Shown here piece after piece: positions 35,701 through 45,700 of a DNA stretch of 64,000 bases. Source of the stretch: Pelodera strongyloides (lineage: Eukaryota > Nematoda > Chromadorea > Rhabditida > Rhabditidae). A program made the position numbers and the translations under genes. Under the pieces are notes generated by a model. That model did no database searches and was not told the DNA's origin. It was given only the letters and a program-made list of their open reading frames with translations. Where the stretch lies: positions 1 through 64,000 of the forward strand of contig JAANDG010000060.1 of NCBI GenBank assembly GCA_036852015.1, given 5' to 3'. Position 1 is the stretch's first letter. Every line of letters begins with the position of its first letter.

Positions 35701-38700
35701 TTTTTATCCTGCACAATCATATGCAACGCTTCCTACAGTAAAAGAAAAAACTTTGGTTAGGAACGATAATAAATGTTGCAAGACAAACGATAATGATAAA
35801 GATAAACTAGAAGATAAATATATAAAAGTTAATGATTTCTCTCCGATTCTGTAATCTTTCTATCTCGTCTCAATCTTCTCTCTTTACTTCCCTATCTCGC
35901 TTTCTCTCTCCTTCTCCTCTCTATCTCTCTATCTCTCTCTCTCACCCTCTCTCCCCCCTCACAAGTAAATAACCCCTCTCTCCCCTCCGATCATTTTTCA
36001 TTTTTGTGTTAAAGGGAGAGGCCCATGAGAAAAAGTTTTCCTCAATTTATTTGTAAAGAATGTCCGGAATTTCAGAATTATTACTGTGAAAACCGCATTG
36101 CGTGAAGCCTAGAACTCACAGAGTTATTCCCCGGCAAAGAGTTCGGCTAGTACCGTAGTCAGTAACGTCAAGATTCGTTTCTACTGTTTATAACCGTTCA
36201 TTTTCATTCCTTCTCGGCATAATAGTCGTCAAACGAAGAAAGATCATTCCTACAACTATAAAGAGGCGTTTGCAATACAATAATGCCCTAAAAGCGAGAA
36301 AATTGATTCTGACTACGGTACCTGGCCGAACTCTTTGCCGGGGAATAACTATGTGAGTTCTAGGCTTCAAGCAATGCGGTTTTCACGGTAATAATTCTGA
36401 AATTCCGGACATTCTTTACAAATAAATTGAGGAAAACTTTATTCTCATGGGCCTCTCCCTTTAAAAAGCCATTAGATCTTATCCAACCATTCCCCCATTA
36501 CAACAAGCTTTTTGGTTAGAAAACAAATTAATAATAAAGACGAAAGTTATGTTGTTATCATAAAAATAAAAATAAAATGAGTGAGAATTCTAAAATGACA
36601 AGTGACAATGATTTCAATAATATATATGAAAAACAATCATAATCTGAAAGTAGGTTGTCGACGAAATGGTATCGTTGTCAGAAGATGTCAAGATGTCAGA
36701 ATATGTCAGAATATGTCAAAGGTAACGAAGATGTCAGAGAGAGAGAGAAGAGAGAGAGAGGGAGAGAGAATAAAGTTTAAAACACATTACTACTGGACCT
36801 TGCGCAGGTAGATGGCTGGAAAAGCTATTTTGTTCAGCTTTGGCTTTGAACAATAAAAATCCAGGCTCAGGCTTAGCTAATAGTGTGTCTCAAACTACTC
36901 TTATTACAGGCAAGGGCATAAAATAAAAACTCCAGGCTCATGGTCAAATATGTTGCAAAAATATCTTGGATATCTTGGAAAATATCTTGGAAAAATATCA
37001 AAAAATTTTAGGAAATGGACCTTATGCTCATGCTCTAACGCGCTCATTTCCGTTGTAGTGCATTTTTTTCTAGTAGTACAACGGGGACATAAAGAATAAA
37101 AAAAAAATAAGAACCCCGATGAAAATCAAGCAAAAATGCAAATAGGCTAGTGTAAAGTAAACTAGGAAAAAGAATCAGCTAAGTAAACTGTTTTCTTTGC
37201 AAGCCAAATTGACTATCAACTACAATATCCACCGAAATGCAATATTCTGGCACGTCAACTTGTCACTGATTACCTGTATCCTATGGTTATGGCTTACGGG
37301 TCGAAGCGAGGTACACTAATTTAGCAATTAAACTGTTACGCGCTCTATTTCTTCAAATTATGTCTACCTCCTTTGGCTTACTATATTTCTTGATTTTCTA
37401 TAGTTAGACAGGACTAAAACTACAATCGTATAGCAAAAACCAAGCACGAGTGACTAGCAAAAGAACGTTAAAGCAATTGTGCAATTGTCTGTTCTTCAAG
37501 AAAATTATGACAATGATAGAGTGATAGATAATGCTACACACGACTATCAACACCGTGACTGATTGCAACATAAATGAGAAGAAGAGAAAGAGAGAGAGAG
37601 AAAGAGGGAGAGAGAGAAAGAGAGAAAGAGAGAAGAGAGGGAGAGAGAGACGAAAAAAAACGCAAGATAAGATGAAGAGACAATTGGTACGCTCACACAT
37701 ATGCATATGCATATAACTTTAAAATGTCAAGGTCAAGGCGAAGTAATGCTAAAACCGTATTGTACCTACTTTGGGAAGTTTGCATATGATATGAATATCC
37801 TATGTATCATAGTTAATTTGGGGTTGGAAGTTTCGGACGGGCACTAAAAAATTTGCATAGGAATTTGTATCAAATGCTAATTTCGAAAGTCCAAAGTAGG
37901 TCCGGTACGGCTTTAAAGCGAAATGCCAGCTCCTTTGGAAAATTTGCATATGATAAGCAAATCCTATGTATCCTATGCTAATTGTGTACGATTGCCGTGG
38001 ACGATCGTACAAAATTAGCATAGGATACATAGGATTTGCTTATCATATGCAAATTTTCCAAAGGGGCTAGCATTTCGCTTTAACGCGAGAATGTGCTGTG
38101 CGGAATTATATGGCAGAAGTATCGTGGACGTAACTCAACTGAAAATAACTAGTTGAAATCTGCAAATCTACTCTTATAGAAGTCATATGTAGCTACAGTC
38201 CTATAGTATGAATAATTAGAATAAATTAAAACCAATCGGGCGCCGAATTTTTTTTTATATATGCCAAAGGCCAAAGTGAATGCAAATAATACAAGGGACT
38301 ATATGGCAGCCCTGAGCCAAATTTCATAAACGTTTTTTTTAGCTGCTTTATCCAAACGAGTGAAAAATCGAACAACCGCGAGACCCGGCAAAAACTATGA
38401 ATTTCTACTATAGCGTAATTCAATTGTTCAATAGTATTTTTGTAATCACTATGAAAATCAATTATTCACAGCAAATTATTTGCACCTAAATGGTAAGCCA
38501 AAGCAAAAATAACACAAAAATAAAAATTCAGAAAAAAGGTGGTTAGTCAGCCAGTTGTTGTCCTCGTTGCCTTGTTACAATGTATAGTATTGGATATCTG
38601 AGCTGAGAAAGAAGGAAACACACAGTTGGTCACTCGCTATCATCACTTATCTACAAGCATTCCACAAAGAAATAGTTTGCAAAGAGGAAATTAAACAGAT

Positions 38701-38879
38701 CATAAGTAAGCGCTGAACTCTGGCGTTACTTAGCTGGACCACTACTTACGCAGCAGTAGGATGGCTAAATAAGCATGGCATGACTAGTACCATATGATAA
38801 TATTAAATGAATGTTTGTTATCACCGTACTGTTATTATCAGAATAAGGTAAGGGGAATGGAAGAAGAGGCTGCACGGAA

Positions 38880-38927
<48 letters not shown>

Positions 38928-39646
38928 GAGAGAGAGAGAGAGAGAGAGAAGGAAAAACAAAGCGATTGAAAAGAGAGAGAGAAAGCTAGAGAGAGGATCA
39001 CTTCGCGCTCGCGGAAGCGTGCATCGAATAAAGCGGATTACCGCACGCGCGCTCGAGACAATACGGAGCGAAAAGTGAATCATAAAATGCATAAATAAAT
39101 GAATGAAGGAATATTTTTTCCTCTTCAAAATGTGTATGTATGTGACAAAAAATGTCTGAGCGCTAACACTTTGACCCAAATTTGTTCATTAATAAATGGT
39201 CTACATAGGTATTCATGAGTATAGAATCTCTCTATTTTTACATGATTTTGTAAACTTCATGGAATAAAGAAAATATACACGACTACTAAAACATAAGAAA
39301 GGCCCTTCATTGCAGGAGAGAGACATTTTGAAATTTTGGACACCAAACAGTTATCAGCGAAAAAGTGAAACTGTGAGTCAACTGTTCGTTAATTGTTCCG
39401 TTTCTCATCAAACTCCATACTAAGGCAAACTAGAAGGGGTTACTGATTGGTGAGTAGTAACTGGAAAATCTAATAAGCATAAAAATGATTTTATGCAAGA
39501 ATTATCCATTTCTATTTGAAATTCCGGGTAAACTGGTAACTAGAAAACGCGGATCTCGCTTACATTCTAATAGACGGGTGTTTCCCGTGATAAATGCAGG
39601 GTTATCCATGCAAAAACGGCCCCGAAAAATTAGAATCCCTCTTTTA

Positions 39647-39679
<33 letters not shown>

Positions 39680-39699
39680 AGTTCTCTTTATCTCTCTCT

Positions 39700-39740
<41 letters not shown>

Positions 39741-42700
39741 GTGTCTCTTGAACAAAGATAATTTCATTGAAACTTTTAAACCCTATGAGTTTGGATAAAG
39801 AAAATGAGATAAAGTATAAAGGTACACGTTTGAAAGTTGAGAAACAAATCTAACTAATCATTACCTAAATCTCTAAGCCTTAGCAATTAGTCAGCAAATG
39901 AATGGTGTGTTGATGGTGGCAAATGGTCACTTCCACCCGGGTGGCAATAAATTAGCATATCATAAAGCATTCAGCCAATGAGGCGGAAGGAGGGCCGGGA
40001 GGAGCACAAAAAGCACAGGATCGGCACAAAAAAAGCACCCGTGCTAGCCCCCAAAAAGCCCACGGATAGCACTAGAAAGGCACGAGCGGTGGGAAAGCGG
40101 TGCATAGATAAACAGTTCCGAATAAACGAGAACGCCTGGATAATTGTTGGGGACAACATTTTTTAGGGTTACGTCACAAATTTTTTTTACTTAATGAATT
40201 TACTTGCGCAGAAAGGTAGTCTTTTTTATACTGTGAAAACCGTATCCCAGAAACATAAAACTCACTGCGTTATCTCCTCACAGCGATACTTTATATATCT
40301 TAAAATTTTGGCTTAGGAGAAATGGTGCAAAAAATATAGCAGGATCAAAAATGTTCGACCTCAACCAATAAATCTTATTATATAAAGGAGAAGAGTCTAC
40401 TTTTTTTGTGAACGAAACGGAATTCTACGTTTCAGGAGTTTAATTTCTAACTCTTCAAAATAAGCGCAATCGAATTTTACTACATAAACTTGGAAGGTAC
40501 GTTTCAGACGATTCATATAAGCTGCAGTATGATCATTTTAGCAGGATCGCCTGAGTAGGCCTCAGGCCCCGATAGAGGTCTGGTATGTGTATGTAATAAA
40601 CGACCAAGTGTATCAAATTCAAATAAATTCAAGAAAAACATAAATATAATTGTTGTGGAACACTTTTCGAACTACTCATTTTGTTCATATTAGTGTGAAA
40701 GAAAAACGTTCAAGAGGGATTTGTTCTGAAGGAGCACCGATAAGGAGTAAATTCCGTAAACGAAAGAAAAAGGTGCTAGCACAAAGAAAACACTGTGCTG
40801 CATGTCTAGGGCTAGAGGTCTGGGAAAATGTTGCACAAAAAATAGTAAAGATAAAATAGACTTTAGTTTTGATTGCGCGGAAATTGTGTGTTGCACACCT
40901 GCACTTCAAAGTACTGTATGCAAATTGTTGTGCCTTATGTGCCCTTCCGGCACATATTGGAACACAATCTGCACATACTACAAGATGCTTATCAAGCATA
41001 CGTTTCAAAACCACTGGACATACCGCTTTAACTTTGTACTGGCATACAAATTAAATGAAGTGGAAAAATTGCGTATAATATTCGAAATGAACATTTTTGT
41101 AAATAAGACATTAAATCCATGGAAACATTTAAAAAAAACCACGCACCATACCACTTTAAACTCAATTAACCCACCTTTGAGCATGACATATCCCCTTCCC
41201 GGGAGAGTTCCTGCCACCTCTTTGTGGTGAGTGGGAGCTCCCGACGATGGGGCTCCCAGATTGAGCAACCAATCCATACACGCCTGAATTCGGGCAAAGT
41301 AAGTATTTCATAACAAACCATTTAGCGACCACTTGACGACCACTTTGGGGCCTGGCGGCGGCACGTTTAAATACAAATCCTTAAAAAAAAATATAAATAC
41401 AAGTCCTTAAAAAACGAACAAACAAAATCGCACCTCCTTATCGAGTTGATCCGGCGGAGTGAGCGGAAACGGAGGCGGAAGGCCTGAAAATATAATATTG
41501 CTTTATGCTTTAACAAAAATGAACCAGCGTTGACCGACTTACGGTAGTCATTACAAGTGGGAATATAATAAACCTAGTTTCTAAGTGGGAAAAGTTTTGT
41601 TGAGAAAATAAGACACATGTTCCACGGAAAATTGACCTCAGGCTATATTTTATATAGAAAAATGGAGCTTTTTGCGATCATACTACGAGATACGAGACGG
41701 ACAAGGCAGTGCCAGAGAGTTAAATATTTTCGGATATACTAATTTGCTAATTGTATTAAAGTACATGAGATATTCCCGGTTTCTGGGAATAGTTCGCACT
41801 TTCTCTTTCCCGACTGGGAGCTTCCCGCTTCCCGGGATCCACCGTATCACACACGTGAATCGTCGTAAGCTTGCGGTTGTATACAGTGGATTGTGAAGCT
41901 TTGTGATTGATTTACAATGCTATGCCAATATGCTAATTGAGAAATGGATGTACACGATAAGACGAGGATTTGCAACTTGGAATTGGAATTTAGAGGGTGG
42001 ATATAATATTTGATGTATGAGGGCAAGTTCGCGGTTATCTGGCAAGCACGATATGCTACTGGCGACACTCTGGCACTCACAAATGTGCCGCGAATTTGGG
42101 GCGGATTTCTTGGTACCCGCAGGACGTAGGTGGTTAAGATCATCAGAGCTCGTATAATTAAAAGGTCGTGCTAATAAAAAAGTTCTCCTTAATTTTATGC
42201 GGAAAAGAATCAGAATTTAGAGTTTGCCCTAATTGAACGCATTTTCAGGCTAGTTTTTAGGGTATCTCATCATTCCGAATTCCGACCCTCTGGCTCTAGC
42301 TGGCTTGCTAAGGATAAGTTGGCTTTTGAAATAAAATGCAACATTTAAATGACATAAAAATAAAATCTTTTCCAAGTTGCAACAAATTGTAAAAGCGCAC
42401 GGCTTAGAGCACCCACCCTGTGATCCCCCGCTTACTGGACTCTCAAACCAGTTATTTGCTTTTTTGGTGTAGTAATTGCCATTTAATAGAGTACATAAAT
42501 AAACATAGGGCTGGGATCGAAACGGATTGGGAAAAACAAACTAGTGAAGCAGATAAAATAAAACGTCTACCAAAAGAGAGAGAAAGAGCAGAGAGAGAGT
42601 ACCTCAAAGGTAAAAGGCCTAATATGCAAATTAGGGCACAATTCATGCAAATCAGAGGAGAAAGCTGAGACCCCCGGGCCTGGTATCGGGTGGCATGTGC

Positions 42701-45700
42701 CTATGACAAACAGGTAGCTCTACAAAGATGGGGTCACCGCCAGGGTACACAAGAGAGGAGAGAGAGAGAGAGAGAGAGAGCGAGAGACAGAGACAGAGAG
42801 TGAGATAGAGAGAGCATACTTTCGTTCAGGAATATTATAACTAATGATTAGCTTAGCAATTGTAAAACATTTAAATCCATCAAGTAAACCACGGCTGGAG
42901 CACCGCTAGTACCAGAACCAGAAATTTTTAAAACATGGTAGAGTTATAAAATTAATAAACATATGCAAATTAAAAAAAAAGAGATTAGAAAGTATTTGAC
43001 GACATTTTAGTGGAGGTTAAAGGGTCAACCAACTGACAATTGTTCATTTCTCCATAGGGGACAGTCGGTACATTACACGTTCACCACGGAAAACATCTAT
43101 CTCTCTTATCATCTACAGGCTCACCCCCCTCTTCTTTTACTCGCTCTCTCTCTTTCCCTCTCTCTCCCTCCCTCCCTCTTTCTTCCTCCCTCTCACTCTT
43201 GTCTCTGTGATTCCCTCTCTCCCTCTCTCGATTCATCAGCTCTCTATTTGATGTGTCCACAGAAGTGCCGACATACGAACGCCTGTTTCAAAAACGACGA
43301 TTAGCATAATCAATTAGGTCAATTAAGGAATTGGTGTTGGATTAATGATGCAACTTCAGAGTTGCTGAAGTATATTACAGACACCACGTAAACGTTGGCT
43401 TAAAAGCGGCTCGGTTCTGGCGTGAGATCGGCGAACAGTTCATGCCAATCGTGTGTCGCTTGCATTTTGCATGCCCCCACGTTGCATTCTACCTGAACCC
43501 AGTTTTGACGGTACTTTCCTCAATGCATACAATCTTTGGACTTTTATAAACTTAAAACAAAAAGAGAGATATTAATAAAAAGCAATAATAAATTCAAAGC
43601 CGCCTTCGATATTACGGGATTTTTTTATTTCTACAAGTTGCTTTTTTTTCCAAAGGACTTCAGGGTTAAATAATATTAATACTATTACAACAATACAATT
43701 TTCTAGTCTGAATGAAATGAAAATCGAAGGAAGAAGATTTTGTTGCGTCATCTTTACTAATTATCAATATGGCCTATGTCCAACTTAAATTTTCTATTTT
43801 TACACGTGTGTATTAGTTGGAAGGAGTAAATATGTAAGAAACACGATTCCGCGCAGGCAGCAGCTGGCAGTCATTTTTCCATAGAAACAACAACAATGCG
43901 AATGCTCAGTACGGTGTAATTAACTTGAACTGTGCCGTTCTGAATGAAATAACACAATTGACGTATAATTATGGAAATTGCATGTAAAACAAAAAGAAAA
44001 GAAGGGTACTGTGACCATGCATGGGCAATTAGACTATACGGTATCCAATAAAATTTGCGAGAGAAAAACTATCAATTTTCAATTGCAATAATGCGGTATA
44101 AAACGTGGTTTTGAAACATATGCTATTTTCAGCGCAAAATGGAACTAATTGCATAAAGTACACAAAATAATTCGTTGCAAACCACGTGTCGTACTGCTTT
44201 AAACACACTAGGGATGAGAACCTGCAAGGAAAGTAGGATGGTTCTCAATTGTTTTGATGCTTTGGCTATGGTTTTGTCCACAATCCTCACACTACATATT
44301 CGAGGGTCTCGCCGCGTTTTCGCGGCCCAGAGGACCCAGAGGACCCACGGTAAAGGACCAAATTTGGGACCAAACACCCAGGAATGGGTGGTCTTGACCG
44401 GATTTCCTGGGATTTTTGGATGACTCGAGAAACAAAAAGAGACGAAGAGAAAGGAAAATGAGGAAGTGACAATTTGTACAAATAACGAAGAGTTACATGT
44501 AGAAGAGCAGGCAGTTTGAAGGGGAAAATTATTGTTAAAGCGAAATACCGGCTGGTTTTTGAAACGCATCGATAACACCAGCATTCTTAATATTTGAATA
44601 TTTATTATACTCATTAAAAAGAGCGCAACGCCGTGAGAGACGATGAAAAAGAAAAATCAAAGTAGATAATATAGATACTTGGATATAATTTCCAACAACA
44701 GTATATAGATTGTAATTCAAGAAAACGATGTTGATAGCGAATCAAAGAATTTGGTCCCACACAGACAGCCAACCCGTATTTTGTAGTTTTAGTTTAGTTT
44801 AGCCACGTTACCTCAACAAAAGAACTACGTGTCCACGTTCTCAACAATCCTAAACGTGCCACACATAAATGTACAAACATGCAATAATAGACTAGATACA
44901 TCTCAGGGCCATCACAAATAAAATTGGGGCCTACATCGTCACTACCCTCCACCCGCAGGAGTCCGCATGCGCTACGTAGCTAAACCATTTATAAATGTGT
45001 ATAGGAAAAAAGGGTTAACTGCTTATGTAGAACCTCTTCTTATTATTCTTCACGAGAGTAATGTATAAACCTGTATAATTGCCTGAGCATACATGCACAT
45101 GGTGCTGCATAAGTGATTTGGTGTGTTTGAAAAGGTAAGTGAATAGAAATAGAAAGGAAAGAATTATGATTTATCCCGTTGTTGCCGATAGTCGTTCCAG
45201 CATGCTGTAAATTCCACTAATTGATAGTCAGCGTATTCTAAATGAATCAACGGTTAACAGAGATAATATTTTCCATTTTTTCAACTCCGAGACATTCAAG
45301 GATATCTATTGCTTTCAGCTTTTTCTTAAAGACATGAGAATTTTGCGACACTAGCGCGTCTAGCGGAAAATTTGCGTTTGAAAGCCACCTCGCCGTTCTT
45401 ATAAAGAAAGAGTGAAATTTAACATTTTTGCGACTGAATTCAATACTCAGATTAAAGTAGCTTGATCTGCTCATTGGCCTCCACGCATAGTATTTACTAC
45501 TATCTATATCCACCTCACGCTTTATGATTTTGAAAGATGTAATGAGGTCTTTTTGAATGCGCCGTTCTTGTAAAGTTTTTAGACCCAATATTTTGAGCCG
45601 TTCAGAGTACTTCGGAATAATAATACCTGGTTTTGCACATTTTTTGAAAATGATCCACGTAATTGTAGCCTGTACATCTTCCAGTTGCTTTATATGGATC

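Larger units (their letters stand above)
30460..44295. other. Mostly non-coding region upstream of the RhoGEF core
   Basis: Apart from three weak candidate exons (32822-32739, 41283-41218, 41483-41434) it contains repeats only: fold-back families A, B and D, two Helitron-like elements and long purine tracts. ORFs here are short, low in complexity or overlap repeats. Confidence 0.55.

Noticed and set aside
38838..39179. Ser/Leu and Arg/Glu ORFs
   Set aside because: Produced by the GA microsatellite.
42395..42460. tRNA-like fragment
   Set aside because: No recognisable A and B boxes at proper spacing.
44175..44423. Plus-strand ORF opposite the candidate exon 44406-44296
   Set aside because: Low-quality composition; the minus frame has both splice signals.
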